A stretch of 64,000 nucleotides of DNA from Pleurocapsa sp. PCC 7319 (GTDB lineage: Bacteria > Cyanobacteriota > Cyanobacteriia > Cyanobacteriales > Xenococcaceae). Position numbers and translations under genes: made by a program. The stretch spans positions 1 to 64,000 of the forward strand of contig NZ_KB235922.1 in the NCBI RefSeq assembly GCF_000332195.1, in the 5' to 3' direction. Positions 54,428 through 63,311 of this stretch are shown piece by piece; position 1 is the first letter of the stretch; every line of letters starts with the position of its first letter. Under the pieces are notes generated by a model. That model made no database searches. It was not told the DNA's origin and saw only the letters and a program-made list of their open reading frames with translations.

Positions 54428-57028
54428 ATGTCACTGTCAGATTTATACGGCATATTTTACCCAGGATTTGGAGCAGAATATTTAGAAAATTTTCCAAATT
54501 TTATTTTGTACAAGGGTGAATCATTTGAGGGAAATCTATCTATTGGTAACGGTGGTACGGAATCAGTAGAAGACTTTGATGTAGATTTATATATTTCTAC
54601 CGATTCAACTATTGATACTAGCGATTATTTCCTTGGTCAATACAATTTTGCGGACGGCATCGATGGAAAAAGCGAAGACAGTACCGACATTAAATATGTC
54701 AGAGACAGTTTTACACGAATGCGAATTTCTGTAACTTTGCCTAATCCAGATAGTACTTTTTGGTCAGACCAAGATATATATTATTTTGGAGCAATTATAG
54801 ATCCGGACAATAAGATAGTTGAATCTGAAGAAAATAACAATTCTGAAAGTCCAGATGCAGTTCACGATCCAGATAAAATATATGATTCTTATTCCAGTGC
54901 TATTTATATTGAGGAATCCAATTTACCTGTAGTTAGCTTCACCCCGGATGAGAATACTCTAAATATAAACCTTTCTAAACCAGCACCAGAAAATGGATTT
55001 ATTATTAATTACAAGAATTTAACTAAAGAAAATTATTTAGATAGATCGGCTATTCCTGCTGAATATCAAGATCTTTACTCACATCGATACATTGGAAATA
55101 ATTTTTATGATCCTGAATCTAAACACTTATTTATTCAAAAAGAAAACTATTACGATCTAGCAGACTATAAATATTATGATGCAGATGGTGGATATTACGA
55201 TCCGGCTGAAGACAAATATTATAATGCTGATGGTAGCTTCTATGATGTCAGCGAAAAACTTTTTTATGACGTAGATGGAAATTCTACTGAGTTAACAGAC
55301 AACAGTGCTGAATATAATGATTCAAGTTCTTCACCCAGACATTATTTACCAACTGGAAGCTATATATCTCTAATTAGCGGAATTTTTTATGATGCTCGCG
55401 GAGGTTATATAGATGAAACTAAAGAAGAATATTTTTTTAGAGAAGGCGAAAATGGGTTAGGGAATTCTTCTGCCAGATTGGATATTTTAACCACAAGAGT
55501 TGGTAGTCTTGAATATGGCTTTGGTTTCTTACCGAAGATCGCAACTCCTAATTTAGATTACGAAATTATTCTAGGGGAAAATATTGCAAATATTACTGAC
55601 TCAACTATTACTATTGTACCAGGGGAAACCAATGCAACAATTGACTTCAATTTTCTGTCAGACTCTGTTTTCGATCCTAATGAAACAATAGAATTTGAGC
55701 TTGTAGAAGACGAACAAAAGTATATTGTTGGTCGATCTTCTTTGTATAGATATTTTGAACCCAAATTAGATGTAGATGATTTAAAAAATCCCCGTTCGGG
55801 AGATTTGAACTTTAGCATCGATAAAAATGCCACTCCCGGAACTATTGTTGGTCAGATTAACTTTAGTGATCCTCAGGGGGATGAGCTTAACTATTCCTTA
55901 ATTGCTGGCAAACCCAATCTAGATTCTACTCAAGATGATGATGATCCAAATTCTACTCAATACTATAACGATCTAGATTTAGATCCAAAGTTAATTGAAA
56001 CTAGCAATCAAGATTTAGATGGTGATGGCATACACCCTTTCAATATTGATTCCAATACTGGGACAATCACTCTAACGGATTTTGAGGATCTAGATCGAGA
56101 AGCAGCTAATAATTTTACCGAAGGAAAACAATCTCAATTATACAATTCTGGTTATTATCAATTGTTCGTTCGAGTTGCCGATAAGATACCCACAGCAAAT
56201 GACTTACGATATTCAACGGCTGATTTATACGACACCAGTGTTGTCAATGTCCAAGTTGTTGATCGTTCTCCCATTCCAGAAAGTGATAAAATACTAGGCT
56301 CTTTGAATGATGACATTCTCGATGGTTTGACTGGTAGCGATACCATCCAAGGTTTGGAAGGAGACGACACCCTCAATGGTGACGAGGGAAATGATTTTCT
56401 GCTGGGCGATTCAGGTAACGATATTCTCAATGGTGATGATGGGAAAGATTTTCTTAATAGTGGAAGTGGAGAAGATATTCTCAATGGTGGTAATGGCGAA
56501 GATTTGGCGATCGCAATGACAGGAAATGACACTCTTAATGGAGACGAAGGAGATGACTTTCTAGTCGGAATGACAGGAAATGATCATTTAAATGGTGATG
56601 ATGGGGAAGATTTTCTGAATGGTGGTCTGGGAGATGACATCCTCAGAGGCGGTGCCAATCCAGACATTTTATTAGGGCAAGATGGTAATGATACTCTTTA
56701 TGGAGACGCAGGAGATGATTTTCTTAAGGGTGGTGCGGGAATAAATTATCTCCATGGAAACGGCGGTGCAGATATTTTTGCTTTGAAACCAGGTTTAGGG
56801 CAAGATTTTATTGTTGATTTTGAAAACGGTATAGATTTAATCGGTATTACCGAAAGTATATCTTTTGAAGAGTTAAACATTGTCTATATGACCGAAGATG
56901 GGGCGACTACGATTCAAAACAAAAATAATAATCAAGTTTTAGCTGTTTTAGAGGGTATTGAGGCAGATTTGATTGGGGAGGAAGATTTTACAGTGCAATA
57001 TTCTCAAATTCAGATTAACTACTCCTGA
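54428..57028 (+). CDS. RTX-type secreted calcium-binding protein with CARDB, YYD-repeat and cadherin-like regions
   Basis: An 866-residue acidic protein. Residues about 15-150 are CARDB-like (NGGTESVEDFDVDLYISTDS). Residues about 227-337 carry irregular repeats around YYDADGG and YYDPAEDKYY. A Calx-beta-like stretch follows (about 375-435), then a cadherin-like region (ATPGTIVGQINFSDPQGDEL, about 445-620). Residues about 625-790 hold RTX nonapeptides such as LNGDEGNDFL and LRGGANPDIL, which bind Ca2+, and the end (ADIFALKPGLGQDF) is typical of type I secretion substrates. No signal peptide is present. Likely an adhesin or surface-layer protein. No transporter gene is adjacent. Confidence 0.88.
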   Translation: MSLSDLYGIFYPGFGAEYLENFPNFILYKGESFEGNLSIGNGGTESVEDFDVDLYISTDSTIDTSDYFLGQYNFADGIDGKSEDSTDIKYVRDSFTRMRISVTLPNPDSTFWSDQDIYYFGAIIDPDNKIVESEENNNSESPDAVHDPDKIYDSYSSAIYIEESNLPVVSFTPDENTLNINLSKPAPENGFIINYKNLTKENYLDRSAIPAEYQDLYSHRYIGNNFYDPESKHLFIQKENYYDLADYKYYDADGGYYDPAEDKYYNADGSFYDVSEKLFYDVDGNSTELTDNSAEYNDSSSSPRHYLPTGSYISLISGIFYDARGGYIDETKEEYFFREGENGLGNSSARLDILTTRVGSLEYGFGFLPKIATPNLDYEIILGENIANITDSTITIVPGETNATIDFNFLSDSVFDPNETIEFELVEDEQKYIVGRSSLYRYFEPKLDVDDLKNPRSGDLNFSIDKNATPGTIVGQINFSDPQGDELNYSLIAGKPNLDSTQDDDDPNSTQYYNDLDLDPKLIETSNQDLDGDGIHPFNIDSNTGTITLTDFEDLDREAANNFTEGKQSQLYNSGYYQLFVRVADKIPTANDLRYSTADLYDTSVVNVQVVDRSPIPESDKILGSLNDDILDGLTGSDTIQGLEGDDTLNGDEGNDFLLGDSGNDILNGDDGKDFLNSGSGEDILNGGNGEDLAIAMTGNDTLNGDEGDDFLVGMTGNDHLNGDDGEDFLNGGLGDDILRGGANPDILLGQDGNDTLYGDAGDDFLKGGAGINYLHGNGGADIFALKPGLGQDFIVDFENGIDLIGITESISFEELNIVYMTEDGATTIQNKNNNQVLAVLEGIEADLIGEEDFTVQYSQIQINYS

Positions 57029-57045
57029 CCCCTGACCCCTGACCC
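57024..57045. repeat. heptamer repeat over the RTX gene stop
   Basis: Three perfect 7-base units of cctgacc. The TGA stop of the RTX gene at 57026-57028 lies inside the first unit. Confidence 0.85.
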
Positions 57046-57112
57046 AATTAATTCAGTTTTCTAGTTGATTATAAGCAGCATAGACTTCCTATAGATTTTA
57101 CCATTAGCTTTT

Positions 57113-59078
57113 TTAAGCGGAACTTTCAGCATACAAATGAACTAAAACATACTCAAAGCTATATATAAAAGTAGATTGGAGGATTGAGTTTCCCGGTTTG
57201 TAGCCATGTAATTTTAGCATTTTTTAATTGTTGTGGTGGGACATTTTTCGGCATAATGTAGTCATGTATATAGAAAAAGTTCCTAACAGAAATTCTCCTC
57301 CTGCCGTTCTTCTCAGAGAGTCCTATCGAGAAGGAAAAAAAGTCAAGAAAAGAACCTTAGCCAACCTCTCTAAATTGCCAGATGAAGTAGTAGATAATTT
57401 ACGTCTGTCTCTCAAGGGTTCATCTGTCGTTAATCAAGAGGAATTGCCTGAGTTATGTACAGTACTGAGGAGTTTACCTCATGGTCATGTAGCGTGCGTA
57501 TTAGGAACAATCAATAAATTAGGAATTCCCCAATTAATTGAATCAAAAAGAACTCGTTCACGGGATTTAGCCGTAGCAATGATTGTCTCCAGAATTATCA
57601 ACCCAACTTCAAAACTAGGAACAGTTAGAGGCATCAGAGCCGAAACAGCTAGTTCCAGTTTAGGGGAATTATTAGGATTATCTCATGGGGACAGAAATGA
57701 ATATTATGAAGCTCTAGATTGGTTACTATCAAAACAGCTCGATCTTGAAAATGCTTTAGCATCAAGACATCTGCAAAACGGGTCATTAATTCTCTATGAC
57801 TTAACTTCAACCTATGTAGAAGGAACGGAATGCTCTTTGGCAGCTTATGGCTATAGTCGAGACAAGAAAAAAGGAAAACTTCAGATAGTTTTTGGGATTT
57901 TATGTAATCAAGAAGGTTGTCCAATTGCCGTAGAGGTATTTGAAGGGAATCGTTTAGACCGTCAAACTTTAGCACAACAAATTTCTAAAGTACAGAAACG
58001 TTTTGCCATCTCTCAAGTAGTGTGGGTAGGAGATAGAGGGACGATTACCAACGCTAATATTTTAGATGAGCTAAAAGCCAAAGATGGATTAGATTGGATT
58101 ACAGCCTTAACCAAGAGTCAAATTAGAAAACTGGCAGGAGTTGACCAGATTCAATTGGGATTATTTGATGAAAGAGATGTCATAGAAATAGAAAGTAATG
58201 ATTACCCAGGAGAAAGATTAATTGCTTGTCGTAACCCTTTGATTGCTGAGAAAAATGCTCAAGTTAGAGAAGAATTATTACTCGCAACAGAAAAAGAGCT
58301 AGACAAAATAGAACAAGCTATGACTAGAGAAAAGAGAGCATTAAAGGGAGCAGATAAAATTGGCTTAAGAGTAGGAAAAGTTTTAAATAAATTTAAAGTA
58401 GGAAAGCTATTTGAGATTGAGATCTCAGATTCTCATTTTGCTTATCGCAGAAAATCAGAAGTAATCGAAAGAGACAAAATCTTAGATGGAGTCTATATTA
58501 TTCGTACTTCTGTTGAGTTGGAAAAAATGGATGTAGCAACCACAGTAAGAGCATATAAAGGACTATCAAAAGTCGAACAAGCTTTTCGATGTCTGAAAAC
58601 AATTGATTTAAAAGTACGTCCCATTTATCACTATCTAGACCATCGAGTCAAAGGGCATATTTTTCTCTGTTTTCTAGCTTATTATGTCGAATGGCATATG
58701 AGAAAAGTTCTTGCTCCCATTTTATTTGAAGAAGAAGACATCGAACAGATTTCCTCCTCAGACAGAGAGGAATTATTGAGATATCAACCCTCACCAATTG
58801 CCAAGCAAAAAGCTGGTAATAAGCGAAATCAAGAGAACTTGCCTGTTCACAGTTTTTCTACTTTATTGAATGATTTAGCCACAATTGCCCAAAATAAAAT
58901 TCAAATCAATTTACAGGGAGAGAGAGTGACATTTGAGAAGATAACTCAACCTACAACACTACAACAATCATGCTTAGATTTACTGGGTGTTTCCCTGATT
59001 TGTACCCAGTAAATGACTGGCTCAACAGGGCTGTATCCCTCACGATGCATAGCTTTTGCTGTTTTGTCAATCTGAAAG
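57113..59078 (+). mobile_element. IS1634-like insertion sequence
   Basis: Terminal inverted repeats ttaagcggaactttcag (57113-57129) and ctgaaagttccgtttaa (59062-59078) match at 16 of 17 positions and enclose one DDE transposase. No clear target duplication flanks the ends. Confidence 0.8.
57264..59012 (+). CDS. IS1634-family DDE transposase
   Basis: A 582-residue transposase. MYIEKVPNRNSPPAVLL at the N-terminus and the DDE segments LYDLTSTYVEG, VWVGDRGTITNANIL and LSKVEQAFRCLKT identify the family. The frame opens with TTG at 57228, but the ATG at 57264 starts the conserved N-terminus. The frame is intact, so the element may still be active. Confidence 0.9.
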   Translation: MYIEKVPNRNSPPAVLLRESYREGKKVKKRTLANLSKLPDEVVDNLRLSLKGSSVVNQEELPELCTVLRSLPHGHVACVLGTINKLGIPQLIESKRTRSRDLAVAMIVSRIINPTSKLGTVRGIRAETASSSLGELLGLSHGDRNEYYEALDWLLSKQLDLENALASRHLQNGSLILYDLTSTYVEGTECSLAAYGYSRDKKKGKLQIVFGILCNQEGCPIAVEVFEGNRLDRQTLAQQISKVQKRFAISQVVWVGDRGTITNANILDELKAKDGLDWITALTKSQIRKLAGVDQIQLGLFDERDVIEIESNDYPGERLIACRNPLIAEKNAQVREELLLATEKELDKIEQAMTREKRALKGADKIGLRVGKVLNKFKVGKLFEIEISDSHFAYRRKSEVIERDKILDGVYIIRTSVELEKMDVATTVRAYKGLSKVEQAFRCLKTIDLKVRPIYHYLDHRVKGHIFLCFLAYYVEWHMRKVLAPILFEEEDIEQISSSDREELLRYQPSPIAKQKAGNKRNQENLPVHSFSTLLNDLATIAQNKIQINLQGERVTFEKITQPTTLQQSCLDLLGVSLICTQ

Positions 59079-59244
59079 TTCCGTTTAAGCGTACTCCTAA
59101 CTCTAAATCTTCTCAACCATGGAGTTGAAACCCCGTGTCGGATAAACCAGCTTCCTCTAACCATTTACGAGCGATCGCTACATTTCCTGTCGCGAAATAG
59201 GCGGAGGATTTTGAATAAATAGCCCTATGGTGAAGTAGATTAAA
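59079..59244. other. gene-free stretch with a possible decayed frame
   Basis: Between the IS1634-like element and the repeat next to uppS. On the - strand a stretch reading ATGNVAIARKWLEEAGL and a few more residues looks protein-like before a TGA near 59112, but I cannot assign it to a family. It may be the end of a gene lost when the IS inserted. Confidence 0.25.
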
Positions 59245-59279
59245 AGCTAAAAGCTCAGAGCTAAAAGCTCAGAGCTTTT
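59245..59279 (-). terminator. heptamer repeat forming a terminator-like hairpin after uppS
   Basis: Five 7-base units (agctaaa, agctcag, agctaaa, agctcag, agctttt) in exact phase. The agctcagagct units are self-complementary; a hairpin here starts 2 bases after the uppS stop and is T-rich after the stem, so the repeat may serve as its terminator. Confidence 0.6.
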
Positions 59280-59281
59280 TA

Positions 59282-60031
59282 TCAAACTTTACCGAATCGT
59301 CTATCTCGCTGTTGATAAGTCGCCAGAGCTTTATGAAATTCTACTCGATCAAAATCTGGCCACAGGGTTGGGGTAACATAAATTTCGGAGTAAGCCATCT
59401 GCCATAGTAAAAAATTACTAATTCGCATTTCCCCGCTAGTGCGAATTAATAGATCGGGATTAGGAATTCCGTGGGTATATAAATGCTGCTCAAACAACTC
59501 TTCATTAATTTGCTCTGGTTCAATATCTCCTTGCTTTACTTGTGCAGCGATCGCCTTACAAGCCTGAATAATTTCTTGTCTGCCACCGTAATTAGTAGCA
59601 ACGGTAAACTGAATCCCTAAATTATTTTTAGTATCTTCCATAGAACGATCAATTTCCTGGCGGAGAGAATCAGGTAAACCAGCCAAATTACCTACAAAAC
59701 GGATTTTGACATTCTCCTCTTTCATTTCCTCCAACTCGCGCCGAAGTACACGCTCAAATAAGGTCATCAGAAACTGCACCTCTGTTGAAGGTCTGCCCCA
59801 GTTTTCGGTAGAGAAGGCATAAGCAGTTAGAGCAGGAACCCCCCAATCTTTACAGCAACGCAACAAATCTTTAAGAGCATCGACGCCTTTTTGATGACCG
59901 ATAATGCGTGGTTTTCCTTGGTTTTTAGCCCAACGACCGTTACCATCCATGATTACCGCTACGTGTTTGGGTAGACGGTTCACGCTTAAATCCGTGGGTA
60001 ATTTTTGTAAAGTAACTGGCTCAACGCTCAT
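59282..60031 (-). CDS. uppS: isoprenyl transferase (undecaprenyl diphosphate synthase)
   Basis: Makes the C55 lipid carrier used for peptidoglycan and for Wzx/Wzy polysaccharides such as the island here. [17 protein letters not shown] holds the catalytic Asp and RNA-like binding loop, FSTENWGRP and [20 protein letters not shown] are further signatures. It is 249 residues, full length. It lies 54 bases downstream of cdaA on the same strand. Confidence 0.95.
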   Translation of the reverse strand: MSVEPVTLQKLPTDLSVNRLPKHVAVIMDGNGRWAKNQGKPRIIGHQKGVDALKDLLRCCKDWGVPALTAYAFSTENWGRPSTEVQFLMTLFERVLRRELEEMKEENVKIRFVGNLAGLPDSLRQEIDRSMEDTKNNLGIQFTVATNYGGRQEIIQACKAIAAQVKQGDIEPEQINEELFEQHLYTHGIPNPDLLIRTSGEMRISNFLLWQMAYSEIYVTPTLWPDFDRVEFHKALATYQQRDRRFGKV

Positions 60032-60085
60032 TGTTAAATAGAACTAAAAATTGCTGAATTGAGAACACAAACAAAAGAATCAATA

Positions 60086-61006
60086 CTAGTGATTTTTTTT
60101 ACGAGAACCTGATGGTCGTAGACGCAAAATACGTTCTAGCAAAATTTTTCCCTGAAAGCCAATTTTACGACTCAGACGAACCGCATCTCGTTCCACTATA
60201 GGAGTAAATCGAGCTTGTAATAGCTCTTTCAGTTTACTACTGGTTAGGGGTCTATTTAACGTTCCTTTTTCTGCTAAAGAAATTGAACCAGTTTCTTCTG
60301 AAACAACAATACACAGGCATTTTTCTACTCTTTCAGTGATTCCCATCGCCGCACGATGACGAGTTCCTAGCTGCCGAGAAGCTGTACGCTCCGATAGAGG
60401 AAGAATCACTGCTGCTGCTAAAATACGCGAACCACTAATTAAGACCGCACCATCATGTAACAAAGTTGTGGTTTGAAAAATAGTTTGTAAAAGCTCTTTA
60501 GAAACCTCCGCATTAAGCGCTACTCCACCCGACACAAAGTCTTCCTCTTCTAACGAGCCAGTAGTTTCTATTAGCACCAACGCCCCTGTCCGATTTTGAG
60601 ATAGTTCTTTAACCGCATCGACAATGCGATCGATAACGCTATCTGGTTGGGTCTTAGGTCTACCTGACCCCTGAAATAATTGGATAATTTCTCCTCTGCC
60701 AATTTGTTCCAGGAAACGACGAAATTGTGATTGGAAAATAACTGCCATTGCCACAGCAGAACCCAAAACTAATTTTTCTAATAGAAATTTCAGTAGCTGT
60801 AACTTAAATTGTTCGCTGACTACGGTTGCCAACATGAGGACGATAAATCCTCTGACCATCCACAAACTACGCCGTTCTCCCTCGCCAATGATGAGGAGAA
60901 GAGCATAACTCAAAGCTAAAACTAGGCCCAAATCAATGATATTAACTGGATCGGGCAACCAGGAAGAAATCCAACTGAAGTCAGGAACAAAACCCGACAA
61001 TGACAT
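60086..61006 (-). CDS. cdaA: diadenylate cyclase CdaA
   Basis: Makes cyclic di-AMP from two ATP. Three membrane segments occupy residues about 20-100, followed by the DisA_N domain with the catalytic DGAVLISGSRI and TRHRAAMG motifs. At 306 residues it is typical of the CdaA (DacA) class. In cyanobacteria c-di-AMP is linked to potassium, osmotic and night-time control. It is followed by uppS and preceded by lysA. Confidence 0.93.
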   Translation of the reverse strand: MSLSGFVPDFSWISSWLPDPVNIIDLGLVLALSYALLLIIGEGERRSLWMVRGFIVLMLATVVSEQFKLQLLKFLLEKLVLGSAVAMAVIFQSQFRRFLEQIGRGEIIQLFQGSGRPKTQPDSVIDRIVDAVKELSQNRTGALVLIETTGSLEEEDFVSGGVALNAEVSKELLQTIFQTTTLLHDGAVLISGSRILAAAVILPLSERTASRQLGTRHRAAMGITERVEKCLCIVVSEETGSISLAEKGTLNRPLTSSKLKELLQARFTPIVERDAVRLSRKIGFQGKILLERILRLRPSGSRKKNH

Positions 61007-61128
61007 TATTTTAATTACTCGACTACTTATGGTTGGCGGGACAAAAACCTTGAAATTTAAGGTGTTAGATCTAGTCTAGAAAACTAGACTAGTGACTCTC
61101 GCATATTATGCTGGCTACTATACTAAAT

Positions 61129-62538
61129 CTACTCTTGGTGTTTTACCAGTCTTTCAGGTAAGCGATCTTGCTCAATTAAATCATGATAAGTTTCGCGTTC
61201 AATGATTAAGTTTGCTTCCCCTTCGTAAACCACTATTGCTGCGGGTCTACCAATACGATTATAGTTCGATGCCATACTATAATTGTATGCCCCTGTATCC
61301 ATTACCGCCAATATGTCACCCGGTTCAGTTTTGGGCAAAGCAGCATTTTTAATCACAACATCTCCCGATTCACAGTGTTTTCCTGCCAGAGTAACCTCCT
61401 CAGTTATGGGAGCAGACATCCGATTAGCAACTACTGCACGATATACGGACTGATAGGTAATGGGGCGAGGATTATCAGACATTCCGCCATCTACCGCTAT
61501 ATAAGTATTAAACTCCGGAATTTCTTTGCGACTACCCACTGTATAGGCAGTGACACAAGCAGAACCAATGAGCGATCGCCCAGGTTCAGCAATTAACTTA
61601 GGCAAAGGTACCGCAGCTTGATTACAAGCATTTTCTACTGCCTTACTTACCGCACTAACCCATTCTGATATACTTGGTGGATCGTCAGACTCGATATATT
61701 TAATACCCAAGCCGCCACCAACATTAAGAGTTGTTACAGGCAAGCCATAACCCTGAGCTTTTTTCATCCAGTCAACTAGCACGGATGCTAAGTCTTGATG
61801 GGGCTGACGTTCAAAAATCTGCGAACCGATATGGGCATGTAAGCCGATACAACTTAAGCTTTCCTGCTGACTAAGATAGGTAAATACTTCATCTAGCTGA
61901 TTAGGATCAAAACCAAACTTGCTGTCTAAGTGTCCCGTACGAATGTATTCATGGGTATGACATTCAATCCCAGGAGTAAGACGAATCATAATCGGCACTG
62001 GTTGCTCGCTTTTAGCAGAGGCAATTTGCACTAAGTTTTTCAACTCCAGCCAATTATCTACCATAATCGTACAGCCTACCTCTACCGCAAACTCTAATTC
62101 GGTAACGGACTTGTTATTCCCATGAAAATAGATTTTATCTTTATCGACCCCAGCTTCCAGAGTAGTGTAGAGTTCTCCTCCCGATACCACATCAAAACCT
62201 AAGTTCTCGCTGTCGATGATACGGCAGACTGCTAGGCAACTCCAGGCTTTAGAAGCGTAAATCACTTGGGATTCACCACTGTAATAGGTAGTAAAACTAT
62301 CGCGATACTGACTACAAGCTGTTCTCAGGGTAAATTCATCTAAGATATATAGAGGAGAGCCATATTGCTCAACTAGTTTTCTGAGTTCACAGCCACCAAT
62401 TTCTAGATTATCGCTGCTGTTGACCTTAGCAGTTAGAGGAAGTAACTCTTGATTAGGAGAAGGAGGAATGTCTAAACTTGTAATTTGGGGAACATAGCGA
62501 TGTCCAGTATTTGGTAAACTGCGATCGGTCGAAAGCAT
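61129..62538 (-). CDS. lysA: diaminopimelate decarboxylase
   Basis: PLP enzyme that makes lysine from meso-diaminopimelate. The PLP Lys lies in VIYASKAWSCLA; LHAHIGSQIF, NVGGGLGIKY, AEPGRSLIG, CESGDV and the end DTGAYNYSMASNYN complete the active site. It is 469 residues, with the longer N-terminus seen in cyanobacteria. It is divergent from rimI, 101 bases away. Confidence 0.95.
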   Translation of the reverse strand: MLSTDRSLPNTGHRYVPQITSLDIPPSPNQELLPLTAKVNSSDNLEIGGCELRKLVEQYGSPLYILDEFTLRTACSQYRDSFTTYYSGESQVIYASKAWSCLAVCRIIDSENLGFDVVSGGELYTTLEAGVDKDKIYFHGNNKSVTELEFAVEVGCTIMVDNWLELKNLVQIASAKSEQPVPIMIRLTPGIECHTHEYIRTGHLDSKFGFDPNQLDEVFTYLSQQESLSCIGLHAHIGSQIFERQPHQDLASVLVDWMKKAQGYGLPVTTLNVGGGLGIKYIESDDPPSISEWVSAVSKAVENACNQAAVPLPKLIAEPGRSLIGSACVTAYTVGSRKEIPEFNTYIAVDGGMSDNPRPITYQSVYRAVVANRMSAPITEEVTLAGKHCESGDVVIKNAALPKTEPGDILAVMDTGAYNYSMASNYNRIGRPAAIVVYEGEANLIIERETYHDLIEQDRLPERLVKHQE

Positions 62539-62639
62539 AATCTATAATTTTTTGGTTAATTGGTGAAGTTTTGTAATTACCTATTGTCTAGTTTACAGTT
62601 AGGGACTGTCAAAAAATAGAAAATTATTCATCCTATTTC

Positions 62640-63194
62640 GTGAAAATTTTAGAGATCGAGCCTTTAATTGCCTCTCAAGTGAGGGAAGTCGTAGCTTTAG
62701 ACCAAGTTTGTTTAGATGGCTTATGGACTGCTGAAGGCTATCTTCGAGAGCTTGATAGTCCTAACAGTAGTTTATTAACTTTATCTCTAGCTGACACTGC
62801 ATCTGAAAGTTTTTCCGCTAAGATAATTGGGTTTGCTTGTTTATGGTCAATTGTTGAAGAAGCTCACATTACCTTGCTGGCAATTCATCCTGACTATCGT
62901 CGACAAGGATTAGGACAATTACTTCTATTGACTTTACTACGAGATGCGATCGCTCGAAAATTAGAATGGGTCACATTAGAAGTTAATAATAATAACTCTA
63001 ATGCTATTAGCTTATATAAAAAATTTGGTTTTCAAGTTATAGGTACCAGAAAAGGATACTATCAAAAGACAGAAGAAGATGCTTTGATCCTCTGGCTAAA
63101 AGATATCCAAAAACCTGATTTTCAGCTCAATTTATCTCGGTGGCAGCAGAACACAGACAAGAACCTACGCAGTCAGTATTATTACTTAAAATGA
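62640..63194 (+). CDS. rimI: ribosomal-protein-alanine N-acetyltransferase RimI
   Basis: A 184-residue GNAT acetyltransferase. LLAIHPDYRRQGLGQLLL is the acetyl-CoA loop and LEVNNNNSNAISLYKKFGF the following family motif. It starts with GTG. A C-terminal extension of about 30 residues is seen in cyanobacterial forms. It precedes clpC by 117 bases. Confidence 0.9.
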   Translation: MKILEIEPLIASQVREVVALDQVCLDGLWTAEGYLRELDSPNSSLLTLSLADTASESFSAKIIGFACLWSIVEEAHITLLAIHPDYRRQGLGQLLLLTLLRDAIARKLEWVTLEVNNNNSNAISLYKKFGFQVIGTRKGYYQKTEEDALILWLKDIQKPDFQLNLSRWQQNTDKNLRSQYYYLK

Positions 63195-63311
63195 TGTAAA
63201 AATTGTCAATTTTAATACCGTATTTCTACCACCTATAAGCGTAGTCAGCAAACTATTAGGCTGTGCTAGAATCACCATACAAGGGCAAGCAGCAGGTGGA
63301 TGGAATAAGAC

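Noticed and set aside
57185-59015. Similar sequences near both ends of the IS1634 transposase gene (tttcccggtttgtagcc and tttccctgatttgtaccc)
   Set aside because: They are in direct orientation and imperfect; the true ends are the inverted repeats at 57113 and 59062.
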